64,000 nucleotides of DNA, from NCBI GenBank assembly GCA_902809985.1, contig CADDXC010000001.1:2852001-2916000 (forward strand), written 5' to 3'. Position 1 is the first letter of the stretch. Each line of letters starts with the position of its first letter. This DNA comes from Clostridiaceae bacterium BL-3. GTDB taxonomy: Bacteria > Bacillota > Clostridia > Clostridiales > Clostridiaceae. The notes below the pieces were generated by a model, which was given only the letters and a program-made list of their open reading frames with translations, had not been told where the DNA came from and made no database searches. Position numbers and translations under genes: made by a program. Positions 37,034-45,570 of this stretch are shown here, piece by piece.

Positions 37034-37612
37034 TTAGCTGTCAATATTTTTGTTATCAAAAGTTTCTTCATATTTTTTCTTTATGTTTTTCAAGTCTTCC
37101 CAAAACGCATCCTTTTTATTCTCATCTCTAAGCACTGCAGAAGGATGGAAGGTAGCAGTCATATAAAATCCTTTTCTTTCCACCCATTTTCCCCTGTCTC
37201 TTGTAATTCTCCAATCTCTTCCCAGTATACAGTTCATAGCAGTTGCTCCAAGACAGACAATTATTTTAGGTTTTACCAGTGCCACTTGATTCCTCAAATA
37301 TGGAATACAGGCCTCTTCTTCATGTCCATAAGGTGTCCTGTTGTTTTCCGGCCTGCACTTGCAAATATTACATATGTAATAATCATTTTTTCTATACAGG
37401 CCTATGGATTCAAGGGCTCTGGTCAAAAGCTGCCCGGCCCTTCCTACAAAAGGCAACCCGGTTCTATCCTCATCTGCACCAGGTGCCTCTCCTATAAACA
37501 TGATTCTTCCCCTAGGATTGCCGTCCCCAAAAACCATATTGGTTCTATTGTCACCTAAACCGCACTTATGGCAATTTACACATTCTTCATATAATTCCTT
37601 CCACTTTAGCAA
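37034..37612 (-). CDS. Uracil-DNA glycosylase, family 4
   Basis: A protein of about 192 residues that removes uracil from DNA. It has the family 4 signature GEAPGADEDRTGLPFVGRAG and the C-terminal HPSAVLR motif, and four cysteines for an Fe-S cluster (CVNCHKCG near the N-terminus and CNICKC near 80, plus the later CIPYL region). TTG at 37612 is preferred because GAGGTGAG lies 7 bases upstream; the frame also opens with a GTG at 37624 that overlaps this site. Confidence 0.93.
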   Translation of the reverse strand: MLKWKELYEECVNCHKCGLGDNRTNMVFGDGNPRGRIMFIGEAPGADEDRTGLPFVGRAGQLLTRALESIGLYRKNDYYICNICKCRPENNRTPYGHEEEACIPYLRNQVALVKPKIIVCLGATAMNCILGRDWRITRDRGKWVERKGFYMTATFHPSAVLRDENKKDAFWEDLKNIKKKYEETFDNKNIDS

Positions 37613-37690
37613 TTTAATTCTCACCTCAAACTATACCTATCAATTATATTATATATTATACAACTAATATGATTTTATAGGAATACTACA

Positions 37691-38209
37691 TTAAAACATA
37701 ATTCTAGTTATCGTAACTGCAGCTATAACAGAAGCTATATCAGCCATTACAGCAGCCCATAACGTATGCCTTATCTTTTTTATCCCCACTGCTCCAAAAT
37801 AAACTGTAATAGTATAAAATATAGTTTCTGTAGACCCCATGATTATAGAAGATATCCTGCCTATATAACTGTCTGGCCCAAATTCCTTTAATGTCTCAGC
37901 AAATACTCCTAAAGCACCACTTCCCGATAATGGCTTTATAAGTACAAGGGGAACCACTTCTGGAGGAAGTCCTATGACTTTTACAACAGGCTTTATAAGA
38001 GATATGAAATAATTTAAAGCCCCAGATTCCCTGAACACTCCTACTGCTATTATCATAGCCAGTAAGTATGGAAATATCTTGATACATATTCCAATACCTT
38101 CCTTTGCCCCTTCTATAAAACATTCATAGACTTTAACCCCTTTGGATACTCCATATGTAATTATAACAAATATTATTATAGGTATTATAGCCTTTACAAT
38201 GTATTCCAA
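37691..38209 (-). CDS. spmB: Spore maturation protein B
   Basis: A 172-residue nucleoside-recognition (Gate) domain membrane protein needed with SpmA for spore core dehydration. Features are FPYLLAMIIAVGVFRESGAL, the PLSGSGALGVFAE segment and GSTETIFYTITVYFGAVG. TTG at 38209 behind GGGGGAG. It follows spmA directly in one operon. Confidence 0.95.
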   Translation of the reverse strand: MEYIVKAIIPIIIFVIITYGVSKGVKVYECFIEGAKEGIGICIKIFPYLLAMIIAVGVFRESGALNYFISLIKPVVKVIGLPPEVVPLVLIKPLSGSGALGVFAETLKEFGPDSYIGRISSIIMGSTETIFYTITVYFGAVGIKKIRHTLWAAVMADIASVIAAVTITRIMF

Positions 38210-38243
38210 ATCATTCTCCCCCTTTTGTTCCCCTAAATTTTAA

Positions 38244-38819
38244 TCAAAAATATTTTTCCATTACTTTGCAGCATATTATTCCAACTATTGCTGCTACAGA
38301 AGTTGCTATTATGCCCGGCACTATAGTTTCCGCTGGATTTTTTGATCCAACAGCCGCCCTTATGGAAATAACCGTAGTAGGTACAAATTGTATACAGGCT
38401 GCATTTAATACCAGAAACAATGACATATCATCACTTGCTTCATCTTTTCTTTCATTTAACCGCTTAAGTTCTTCCATAGCTTTTATTCCAAATGGCGTAG
38501 CTGCATTAGATAATCCCATCATATTGGCAGTCAGATTCATAACTATTGCTCCAATGCTATTTTCATCTCTAGCAGCTTTTTTAAACAATATTTTTAAAAT
38601 TGGTTTCATTATTTTAGCTATTCTCCCCATGAGCCCACTTCTTTCTGCTATTTTCATAACACCGCACCATAAGCACATTATACCTGCTAGACTTATGACA
38701 AGTTTTACCGTTGAATCTGAAGATAAAATAATAGCTTTAGATATTTCTTCTCCCCTTCCCCCCAATACTCCGAAGCATATTCCAAAAGATAAAATAAAAA
38801 ACCATATAATGTTAATCAC
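38244..38819 (-). CDS. spmA: Spore maturation protein A
   Basis: A 191-residue Gate-domain membrane protein, partner of SpmB. Conserved stretches include MCLWCGVMKIAERSGLM, NLTANMMGLSNAATPFGIKAM and PTTVISIRAAVGS. GTG at 38819 follows AGAGGTGAAATATT. First gene of the spmAB pair. Confidence 0.95.
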   Translation of the reverse strand: MINIIWFFILSFGICFGVLGGRGEEISKAIILSSDSTVKLVISLAGIMCLWCGVMKIAERSGLMGRIAKIMKPILKILFKKAARDENSIGAIVMNLTANMMGLSNAATPFGIKAMEELKRLNERKDEASDDMSLFLVLNAACIQFVPTTVISIRAAVGSKNPAETIVPGIIATSVAAIVGIICCKVMEKYF

Positions 38820-39070
38820 AATATTTCACCTCTTTAAATTAAACCTGGCAGCGTTTGGACAAATATTACATCCTAATTACTTTTTATATATTTAATATAT
38901 GATATATTCTGCATATATAAGCCTATTTATTAGAACAAGCTTATGTTTCTAATGCTCATGCTAGTCTAATTTCTATAATACTCTTTTTAAAAAGCCCCTT
39001 CATTCTATTGAAAATACCCTTTAAGAGTGTTAAATTTATATTATGATAATTTTTTTATTGGAGGCTACTA

Positions 39071-39313
39071 ATGACCATTAAAGATATGATGAAATATATT
39101 GAAAGTGAATATTCTGTTATAAATGATACTCCTTGTGAAATATGCGGCGGAGACTACATAGCTAAGGATTCAGATGTAGCTGTGATTAATGGTATCCCCT
39201 ATGACATATGTGACTGTATTTGTTCCGAATGCGGTCATGAAAAGACGTTTCAATTTTGCGCTCCTTTCGTAAAGGATAAGAATACGAAAAATATAAAAAA
39301 CATATTAAATTAA
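39071..39313 (+). CDS. Small zinc-ribbon-like protein
   Basis: An 80-residue protein with paired cysteines: CEICGG (residues about 22-25) and CDCICSECG (about 48-56). This is consistent with a zinc-binding knuckle. ATG at 39071 behind GGAGGCTACTA. I know no function. Plus-strand single gene between spmA and the glucosaminidase gene, closed by a strong bidirectional terminator. Confidence 0.78.
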   Translation: MTIKDMMKYIESEYSVINDTPCEICGGDYIAKDSDVAVINGIPYDICDCICSECGHEKTFQFCAPFVKDKNTKNIKNILN

Positions 39314-39348
39314 TTGAAATATAATACAGATTATTTCCTAAAAATGAA

Positions 39349-39393
39349 AAGACAGTCTTGAAATAAAAAATATTTTTATTTCAAGACTGTCTT
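39349..39393. terminator. Bidirectional terminator between 80-aa gene and glucosaminidase
   Basis: A perfect 21-bp inverted repeat starting AAGACAGTCTTGAAAT with a 3-base loop lies between two convergent genes. A/T runs at the inner part and flanks serve both directions. Confidence 0.88.
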
Positions 39394-39414
39394 CTTATTT
39401 TATACATCTCAATG

Positions 39415-40932
39415 TTATTTTTTTAATCTAGGTATTTCAAACTTTAAATTGACATTGGATCCCGACAATATATCCTGCAATGACTTTATATTAGATATCT
39501 GCTTATAAGCCCAGGCTATATCCGTGGCATATTGATGTTGTCCTGGATTAGCAGGATCCCACCTCATTTTATAAAGCGTGTCCTGATTGTATGAAGGATT
39601 ATTTATGTACTGAGCTGCTATCCATTTGGCACCTCCACTGAGAGCCTTTTCCGGGGTGTCCCATCCATTTTCATAAGCTGTTTTAGTTCCATTGAGCACA
39701 GCATCTTCGCCTGTAGCCCCTATGCCGAAAAAATTGTATACAGCCTTACCATAAACATACTTATTTTTGCTGTCACGAGCTCCACCATTTGCAAGTTGTG
39801 ATTCACCGTTTCCAGTTTCAAGCATGGCATGTGATACCAAATAAGCCACGCTTATATTATTATTTTCGGCTGCATCCAAAAAAGATTGTCCCATTCCTTC
39901 GAAAATCCCTTTTCCCTTTAAAAAATTATTCAAACTGTCCACTGTGATTCCATCTTCATATGTAAGTTTCAAAAACTGATATTTACCATAGCTGTCTAAA
40001 AAATTATCGGGATTTACATAATACTTTATTTGGTTTTTCGAAGCTGCATTATCCATTGCAGTGTCAGCTACAAATACAGGAGTACTATTACTGTCTAAAT
40101 TTACCTGAGTATTAACTATGTCATCCAGAGATAAATTATAATCTACATAATCGCCAGAATTTACATCAATACTGTCTACACACCTGAAATAATCTATATA
40201 GTAGTTATCATAATCTGTATTGGCATCTCGATGTGCTCCTGGAGCTCCCGTTCTTTTCACATAGATAATTGCCTTATATTTCTCTCCATTAGACCCCGAA
40301 CTCAATGTCTTCAAAGATGTTATTTTCCCATTTTCCTCACTGGTATAACCACTGGTAAGTTCTGTATAGGATTCTCCCGCTTCATTTTGTGCATTTACAA
40401 ATACTCTATACTGAACACTTGTCCCATTATTACCGTTTAGAAAAAATCCCTGCTTTTGAGATGATAAAAGTGGTGTATACTCAAACTGATTAGAACTTAT
40501 GCTTGGAAGATCCGGATAATTTGTCCCATCAGAATAGGCATTATCTGTAACAAACTGTAAAGTCACAGAATTATTCAGCTTTTTTCCCGATGCTGATTCT
40601 ATTGAACCACTTATGGTAAGATTGTACTTTTCCCCCGGCTCATATCCGCCTGTTCTAGGGCTCACTATTGCAGTCGTGGGATCACTTCCCAAAGTTACCA
40701 TCACCGGTACTGTAACATTTTTCCCATCTATAACATGCGTAACAGATATATTGGAACTATTTACAGTACTTGGATTCAGGGCTCTACTAAATTTAACAGT
40801 CCACTCTTTATTGGTGTCTATATTCACTCTAGGAGTTCCAACTGAAGATTGTGCCAACGTCTTAAATTGGAAGATTAAAATTGTAAAAGCCACTCCCAAA
40901 ATAAATACTTTTATTTTTTTCCCTTTACTCAA
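39415..40932 (-). CDS. Secreted N-acetylglucosaminidase with SbsA-type Ig-like domain
   Basis: An exported autolysin of about 505 residues. A signal/anchor segment is followed by an SbsA-type Ig-like module (about 35-125; KEWTVKFSRALNPSTVNSSN), which parallels that of the amidase at 21434-22423, then a linker domain of about 200 residues and a C-terminal LytG-type glucosaminidase domain (about 340-480) with AYLVSHAMLETGNGES and NFFGIGA. TTG at 40932 is preferred: GGAGG lies 8 bases before it, whereas the first open codon, GTG 40947, overlaps that site. Confidence 0.9.
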   Translation of the reverse strand: MSKGKKIKVFILGVAFTILIFQFKTLAQSSVGTPRVNIDTNKEWTVKFSRALNPSTVNSSNISVTHVIDGKNVTVPVMVTLGSDPTTAIVSPRTGGYEPGEKYNLTISGSIESASGKKLNNSVTLQFVTDNAYSDGTNYPDLPSISSNQFEYTPLLSSQKQGFFLNGNNGTSVQYRVFVNAQNEAGESYTELTSGYTSEENGKITSLKTLSSGSNGEKYKAIIYVKRTGAPGAHRDANTDYDNYYIDYFRCVDSIDVNSGDYVDYNLSLDDIVNTQVNLDSNSTPVFVADTAMDNAASKNQIKYYVNPDNFLDSYGKYQFLKLTYEDGITVDSLNNFLKGKGIFEGMGQSFLDAAENNNISVAYLVSHAMLETGNGESQLANGGARDSKNKYVYGKAVYNFFGIGATGEDAVLNGTKTAYENGWDTPEKALSGGAKWIAAQYINNPSYNQDTLYKMRWDPANPGQHQYATDIAWAYKQISNIKSLQDILSGSNVNLKFEIPRLKK

Positions 40933-41006
40933 TTTTTCCGCCTCCACAATGATATATTATCACTTAATCACAAAAATTTTTAACTATTTTTTCAAAATGT
41001 GTTAAT

Positions 41007-41927
41007 TCAATTTGAAATATTATATTTTTCATTTGTCAATCGTCTTTTAAACTCCTCCATTTTATGGTTTGCACTTATATAAACTCTACTTAATGTATAT
41101 AATCCTTCATTTTTATTAGCCCATCCCGATGCTGTGGTAAAAGCTAATTTATATCCTGCAGCCTTTACAGCTTTTACAGTATCTCCATTCCATTCCCCAT
41201 AGGGATACGCAATATAATTCACTCTTTTACCCAATAATTTTTCCAAAAAATTTTTGGAATTTTTTAATGTACTTAACTGTTCATTATAAGTCAGTTTATC
41301 CAACTTATCATGATTTACTGTATGACTTTCAATATCTATACCATAGTGTTCCATCTCTCTCAACTGGCTTGAAGTTAAGATATTTTTTCCATTATCTATT
41401 GCACCTGTAATTATAAATATAGTAGCTTTAAATCCGAATTCTTTTAATATTGGAAAAGCATTTTCATAATTATCCTCATATCCATCATCTAAAGTTATAA
41501 CCACCGATTTTTTTGGTATAGGCTTATTGTAGGCTAAAAAATTATAGAACTCATTCATAGTAAGAGTAGTATATCCATTGTCCCTTAAAAACTTCATCTC
41601 CTCTCTAAATTTTTCCTTTGGAATTCTCAATTCATTTCCTTTTTCATAATCTATTGAATGATAATATAATACTGGAATAGACTGGGTGTTGTATTTTAAA
41701 TCTCCTCCCGTAAATATCCTATCCTCAGCTATATTCAATTGATTAGCATTGTCATTTATATTTTTTTTTTCAGTCTGATGATCTATCTTCGAATTTACTT
41801 TATTGCCGCTTTTTTCCCCATAGTTCCTATTACAATTTTGAATTTTATATATACTATAGGCTGCAGCTGCAGCAAAAAATATTAAAATTATTGTAATTAA
41901 AATTTTTTTATGTATCATCCTTTTCAC
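41007..41927 (-). CDS. Membrane-anchored polysaccharide deacetylase (NodB homology)
   Basis: A 306-residue protein with an N-terminal membrane anchor (about 8-24) and an extracellular NodB-homology domain. Motifs are TLDDGYEDNY (catalytic Asp and metal Asp), HTVNH (metal His pair) and YPYGEWN. The family removes acetyl groups from peptidoglycan or other surface glycans. GTG 41927 is the start of the frame and an ATG follows at 41918; neither has a strong ribosome site. A structured-looking leader lies directly upstream (41945-42110). Confidence 0.9.
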   Translation of the reverse strand: MKRMIHKKILITIILIFFAAAAAYSIYKIQNCNRNYGEKSGNKVNSKIDHQTEKKNINDNANQLNIAEDRIFTGGDLKYNTQSIPVLYYHSIDYEKGNELRIPKEKFREEMKFLRDNGYTTLTMNEFYNFLAYNKPIPKKSVVITLDDGYEDNYENAFPILKEFGFKATIFIITGAIDNGKNILTSSQLREMEHYGIDIESHTVNHDKLDKLTYNEQLSTLKNSKNFLEKLLGKRVNYIAYPYGEWNGDTVKAVKAAGYKLAFTTASGWANKNEGLYTLSRVYISANHKMEEFKRRLTNEKYNISN

Positions 41928-41944
41928 TTTCCCGACACATATTA

Positions 41945-42110
41945 TTTTATCCGAAGGCTACCATTGCCAATACTCCCAACTTTCTAAAGGAAGATAGGCA
42001 CTGCTGAGCGTCTGGATAAGCTCATTCTTAGGTTCGCAGTAACTTGCTTACAAGAAAAAACTTTTTCAAGAACCTTAAAAGAACTTTGATGTGCTACGTT
42101 TCCATTTTAT
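41945..42110 (-). ncRNA. Possible structured 5' leader of the deacetylase gene (unidentified)
   Basis: On the minus strand several nested helices can form: AGGTTC/GAACCT, ACTGC/GCAGT enclosing TGAGC/GCTCA, and TGCC...CTTCC / GGGAG...GGCA, followed by GGTAGCCTTCGG just before the gene. It is less AT-rich than its surroundings. It matches no riboswitch consensus I can recall; a SAM-I box was considered and rejected. An alternative is a small RNA on either strand. Confidence 0.35.
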
Positions 42111-42207
42111 AATAAAACTATCATATAAGGCAATTTAATATTAAACCTATACATTCTACCATTTATTATAATATATATATGCTTGATTAGTAAAACAAAA
42201 TTTTTAC

Positions 42208-42410
42208 TTATACACATTATCCACACATATTTTGTTTATAACCTGTTATTATTTATTTCTTTTCTATTTTCAATAATTAATTTGTCTTATTTTATTGTAA
42301 ATAACTTGTTACTTATACACATTATCCACATTTTTGTGGACAACATGTGTATAATTTTTAAATTATAGTAACCAAATTAGAGCAATCTTCATATAATATT
42401 ATTATCCACA
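42208..42410. other. Cluster of seven DnaA-box-like 9-mers
   Basis: Plus-strand TTATACACA and TTATCCACA stand head to tail at 42208-42225 and again at 42313-42330. The minus-strand boxes TTGTCCACA (42335-42343) and TTATACACA (42346-42354) follow, and TTATCCACA recurs at 42402-42410. Six fit the TTATNCACA consensus exactly. The surroundings are very AT-rich and carry no convincing gene. Confidence 0.8.
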
Positions 42411-42479
42411 CAATTACAAAGCTCATAGATTACAAGTTAACATTTCCTAATACAAAGTAATATACCTTTCTATCTCACA

Positions 42480-42513
42480 AAATTGAGGGGATTTACCATC
42501 TCCTCAATTTTTA
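42480..42513 (+). terminator. Orphan terminator-like hairpin
   Basis: AAAATTGAGGGGA pairs with TCTCCTCAATTTT over a short loop (one G-U pair), followed by TTTAT on the plus strand. No plus-strand gene precedes it for more than 500 bases, so it may end an unrecognised small transcript. Confidence 0.55.
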
Positions 42514-42556
42514 TGATCTCAATATAAAAATAATAAGAATATTTTTCATAATTTTC

Positions 42557-42585
42557 TTAACACTTCTTTATTTTTATGATATTAT
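42557..42585 (+). promoter_or_regulatory. Candidate sigma-A promoter for the 61-aa gene
   Basis: TTAACA (42557-42562), a 17-base spacer and TATTAT (42580-42585) lie 42 bases before the start codon. Confidence 0.5.
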
Positions 42586-42626
42586 AAAAGTAAAGAAATT
42601 CTTTTAATGAAAGGTGGGGCTAGTTT

Positions 42627-42812
42627 ATGAAAGATAACGTTATCAAAGTGGATTTTTCAAAAAATGTTAAGAAAAAGGATATGTCATTTTTATCTTCAGC
42701 AAAATTATTTTTATCAAAATTATTTAGCTCTGCAAATAAAACTCCTAAAGAAACCACGACAAAAGATAAAGACACTAAAAAAATAATATATTATTCTAAG
42801 GATATATCTTAA
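42627..42812 (+). CDS. Small basic hypothetical protein (61 aa)
   Basis: A 61-residue lysine- and serine-rich protein with a short hydrophobic-basic helix (SFLSSAKLFLSKLFSSANK) that could be amphipathic. Its gene has a good AAAGGTGGGG site, a promoter candidate and a terminator of its own, all of which support its being real. I do not recognise the family. Confidence 0.65.
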   Translation: MKDNVIKVDFSKNVKKKDMSFLSSAKLFLSKLFSSANKTPKETTTKDKDTKKIIYYSKDIS

Positions 42813-42838
42813 GGTGCTTTGTAAATGCACCTTTTTAT
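42811..42838 (+). terminator. Terminator after the 61-aa gene
   Basis: AAGGTGC/GCACCTT with a 9-base loop followed by TTTATTA on the plus strand; the stop codon TAA abuts the stem. Confidence 0.8.
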
Positions 42839-42904
42839 TATATATGATAAAATACAATAAAGTAATTCTTACTAAAATTAAGTTTATTCACAGGAGGATT
42901 AATC

Positions 42905-43393
42905 ATGAGAATTGGACTTGGATATGATGTTCACAAATTAGTTTATAATAGACATCTTATATTAGGTGGAGTAATCATTCCCTTCAACAGGGGATTACTT
43001 GGTCATTCTGATGCTGACGTACTCACTCATGCAATAATGGATAGTTTATTAGGAGCTTCCTGTCTAGGCGATATTGGTAAGTACTTTCCAGATCAGGATG
43101 AAAGATACAAAGATGTATCTAGTCTCAGCTTATTATCTAAAGTATTGGATTTAATTAGAGATAATAACTATATTATAGAAAACATAGATTCTACCATAAT
43201 AGCTGAAAAACCCAAGTTATCACCTTACATCAAATATATGAGAGCAAATATAGCCAGAACATTAAACATAGATATATCTTCAATAAGCATAAAGGCCACT
43301 ACTGAAGAAGGGTTAGGATTTACAGGAAAAGGGGAAGGCATAGCTGCTCAAAGTATATGTCTATTGAATAAAAATTTGTCTGCTTTAAAATAA
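42905..43393 (+). CDS. ispF: 2-C-methyl-D-erythritol 2,4-cyclodiphosphate synthase
   Basis: A 162-residue MEP-pathway enzyme forming the cyclic diphosphate in isoprenoid precursor synthesis. Metal and active-site motifs are GLGYDVHKL (Asp/His ligands), [11 protein letters not shown] (SDAD and His) and [12 protein letters not shown]. It is full length. ATG after CAGGAGG. IspD is not adjacent. Confidence 0.97.
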   Translation: MRIGLGYDVHKLVYNRHLILGGVIIPFNRGLLGHSDADVLTHAIMDSLLGASCLGDIGKYFPDQDERYKDVSSLSLLSKVLDLIRDNNYIIENIDSTIIAEKPKLSPYIKYMRANIARTLNIDISSISIKATTEEGLGFTGKGEGIAAQSICLLNKNLSALK

Positions 43394-43410
43394 ACAGAAA
43401 CATAAAGTTC

Positions 43411-44010
43411 TTATTTATCTTCATAATTATTAACTATATTTTGAACTAATTTCTTAATCGCACTTGCCTGGCAGATCAAAGACATAACTACGAAAAATAC
43501 CATTATTCTCTCTTCTTCTTTTCCCTCAATTTTCAAGTGCATATTTTTCATTATATTCTGAAACTTTTTTTCATTAAAACTTTCTTTTGCCATCAAATCT
43601 TTAAGACTGTTTTTCTGAAGATCTGAAAATATCTTATATGCATCTTCCCAGGATATTATATCATCTTCTCCATTATTTATCTCATTAAAAGCCAATGCAA
43701 ACACTTTCTTTATTTCTTCTGTTGTCAATATAGGCCTCATATAGCTTAACAGAATAAGCTGAGTTAGGTGAACTTTTGTATATCCTCTTTTTTTCCCGTC
43801 TTCCGGTTTAGATATAACTTCATTTTTAATATAATTCTGCACTATGTTATTGGTATAGTTTTCTTCCTCAAATTTATCATTTAAATAATCTATAACCTGA
43901 GATAAAAACAAATCATATCTCGGTAAATCTTCATAAGGTATTATTGTATTATTTGATATGTTTTGCGCTATTTTATTTATATATTTCATTTCAAAATTTT
44001 GCTCATTCAA
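43411..44010 (-). CDS. DUF1836 family protein
   Basis: A 199-residue soluble, mostly helical protein of the DUF1836 family, found in Firmicutes. The N-terminal half has a MerR-like recognition pattern (ISKPEDGKKRGYTKVHLTQLILLSYMRPILTTEEIK), suggesting DNA binding, though this is inference. ATG at 44010. It is the only minus-strand gene in the block 42627-46224. Confidence 0.82.
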   Translation of the reverse strand: MNEQNFEMKYINKIAQNISNNTIIPYEDLPRYDLFLSQVIDYLNDKFEEENYTNNIVQNYIKNEVISKPEDGKKRGYTKVHLTQLILLSYMRPILTTEEIKKVFALAFNEINNGEDDIISWEDAYKIFSDLQKNSLKDLMAKESFNEKKFQNIMKNMHLKIEGKEEERIMVFFVVMSLICQASAIKKLVQNIVNNYEDK

Positions 44011-44324
44011 TTTTTACAACCTCCCAAATAACATATTCATCAGCACATTAAAATTTCTATTATTTAAACTCAATTTATACTAATATTATATGGCATATTT
44101 ATAATCTTTACAAACTAAACATTTATAAAATACATAAAAATATAATATTTTTACAAGTAAATCGTCTTAAGTTACCTAAAATAAGTTAATTTAAGACTTG
44201 TTATGTGTTATTTAATACTATATAATAAATAACATAACGATATTGAATTGTGCATTGTGAATTGTTCTAGTAGCTATCAACCAAATATTATGTTACTATG
44301 AAAGAGATGTGAGGACTTAAGGGG
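44011..44324. other. Intergenic region before the Ser-rich protein gene
   Basis: A 314-base AT-rich divergent spacer. A weak dyad (GTCTTAAGTTAC near 44163 with GTTAATTTAAGAC near 44186) is the only visible structure. Promoters for both flanking genes should lie here, but I could not assign them. Confidence 0.35.
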
Positions 44325-44894
44325 GTGACTAAAATTAAGCATAATAAAAAATACTTTATTATATCATTATTGCTTACTTTCCTATTTCTATCAGCAGGTA
44401 TTTTTAACATACAGTCCGCTAATTTAGTTGTAAACAATAATTCCAGTATTGTTTATGCCAAAGGTTCACACTCCAGCGGACACGGTTTTGGAACTTCTAT
44501 TTCACATATTAGTAGTTCAAAATCTTCCGGAGGTAATTTTAAATCAGGTAGTTTTTCTTCACCTAAGTCTACCTTTCATAAAAGCTCCAGTGGTAACAGC
44601 TCTAGTGGAAATTTTAAATCAGGTAGTTTTTCCAATGCACCTAATTCTTCTTCAAAATCCAGCAATGACAAAGCCAGCAGCAGCACTTCTCAGTCTAAGG
44701 GAAACTATAACAATGAAAGCAGAAGATCTTTTTTCCCTATACCAATTCCCATACCCTGGGGATATAATAACGGATATTATGGAGGAAGCAGTCTTTTAGC
44801 AAGTTTTTTCTGGGGTTTTGCTAAGTTTGTAATATTAGTACTCATAATAATTTTTATCATAAATAGAATAAATAAATTTAAAAGGAAAAGATAA
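44325..44894 (+). CDS. Ser/Gly-rich membrane protein
   Basis: A 189-residue protein with an N-terminal signal or anchor segment (about 9-32), a low-complexity Ser/Gly/Lys region (about 48-130) containing two copies of GNFKSGSFS, a Pro/aromatic patch (FFPIPIPIPWGYNNGYYGG) and a C-terminal membrane segment (about 158-180) ending in basic residues. GTG at 44325 follows GAGG. It precedes a PspA homologue by 17 bases, so a membrane-stress role is possible by association only. Confidence 0.75.
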   Translation: MTKIKHNKKYFIISLLLTFLFLSAGIFNIQSANLVVNNNSSIVYAKGSHSSGHGFGTSISHISSSKSSGGNFKSGSFSSPKSTFHKSSSGNSSSGNFKSGSFSNAPNSSSKSSNDKASSSTSQSKGNYNNESRRSFFPIPIPIPWGYNNGYYGGSSLLASFFWGFAKFVILVLIIIFIINRINKFKRKR

Positions 44895-44911
44895 TTTAAG
44901 GAGGATTTTTT

Positions 44912-45562
44912 ATGGGCGTGTTGAAGAGAATATCCAATATTTTCAGAGCAAAGGTAAATGGCACTTTAGATGAAGTGGAGAACCCCATTGAATTACTGGA
45001 TCAAAAATTAAGAGATATGGAGGACAGTTTAAATAAAGCTAAATTATCTTCAGCTCAAATATTGGGAAATGTTCACGAAATTGAAAAAAAGATGGAAGAA
45101 TCAAAGAGAATATCTGCTGAATTCGACGGCAAAGTAAAACTTGCCCTAAGTAAAGGAAATGAAGAATTAGCTAAAAAGGCTCTTGCTAGAAAATTAGAGG
45201 CTGATAAAAGCTATACATCTCTTGAGGCAAGTTACAAAGATGCCTGCGAAAAAGCTGAATCAGTAAAAGTCAAATTAAAGGAACTAGAAGAGGAAATTCA
45301 CAAAACCAGAGTATACAGAGATGAAGCTGCCGCAAGATTTAACAATGCTGAAGCCAGTAAAAAAGTAAATGAAATAATGGCCAATGTAGATACGGGGAAC
45401 AATAGGATAAACTTAGATGATATCGAAAGAAAAATTCAAAAGAAAGAAGCTCTAGCTGAAGGACTTGGAGATTTAAAGGAAGAAGATACTTTGGAGAAGG
45501 AATTTGAAAAATTAGATGAAGTTGATATTGATGAAGAATTAAAAAAATATAAGCAAAATTAG
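44912..45562 (+). CDS. PspA/IM30 (ESCRT-III-like) membrane-maintenance protein
   Basis: A 216-residue, almost wholly coiled-coil protein of the PspA/IM30/Vipp1 family that polymerises on stressed membranes. The start MGVLKRISNIFRAKVN is the amphipathic helix alpha-0, and ENPIELLDQKLRDMEDSL follows in the usual place. ATG behind AAGGAGG. Encoded between a Ser-rich membrane protein and a Cys-cluster protein, with gaps of 17 and 8 bases, so the three probably form one operon. Confidence 0.93.
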   Translation: MGVLKRISNIFRAKVNGTLDEVENPIELLDQKLRDMEDSLNKAKLSSAQILGNVHEIEKKMEESKRISAEFDGKVKLALSKGNEELAKKALARKLEADKSYTSLEASYKDACEKAESVKVKLKELEEEIHKTRVYRDEAAARFNNAEASKKVNEIMANVDTGNNRINLDDIERKIQKKEALAEGLGDLKEEDTLEKEFEKLDEVDIDEELKKYKQN

Positions 45563-45570
45563 GTGATATC

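Noticed and set aside
41945-42110. SAM-I riboswitch before the deacetylase gene
   Set aside because: CTTATCCAGA resembles the SAM-I opening, but the later conserved blocks (GGAGGGA, GCAACC) are missing and the gene is not a sulfur-metabolism gene.
42183-42368. 61-codon plus-strand open frame in the DnaA-box region
   Set aside because: It has no ribosome site, its Ile/Phe-rich product is what AT-rich DNA yields by chance, and it consists largely of translated DnaA boxes.
42208-42410. Reading the DnaA-box cluster as the chromosomal replication origin
   Set aside because: No dnaA, dnaN or rpmH is adjacent. Most genes on both sides run the same way, so there is no strand switch expected at an origin, and the Bacillus-like gene order puts oriC beyond the right edge.
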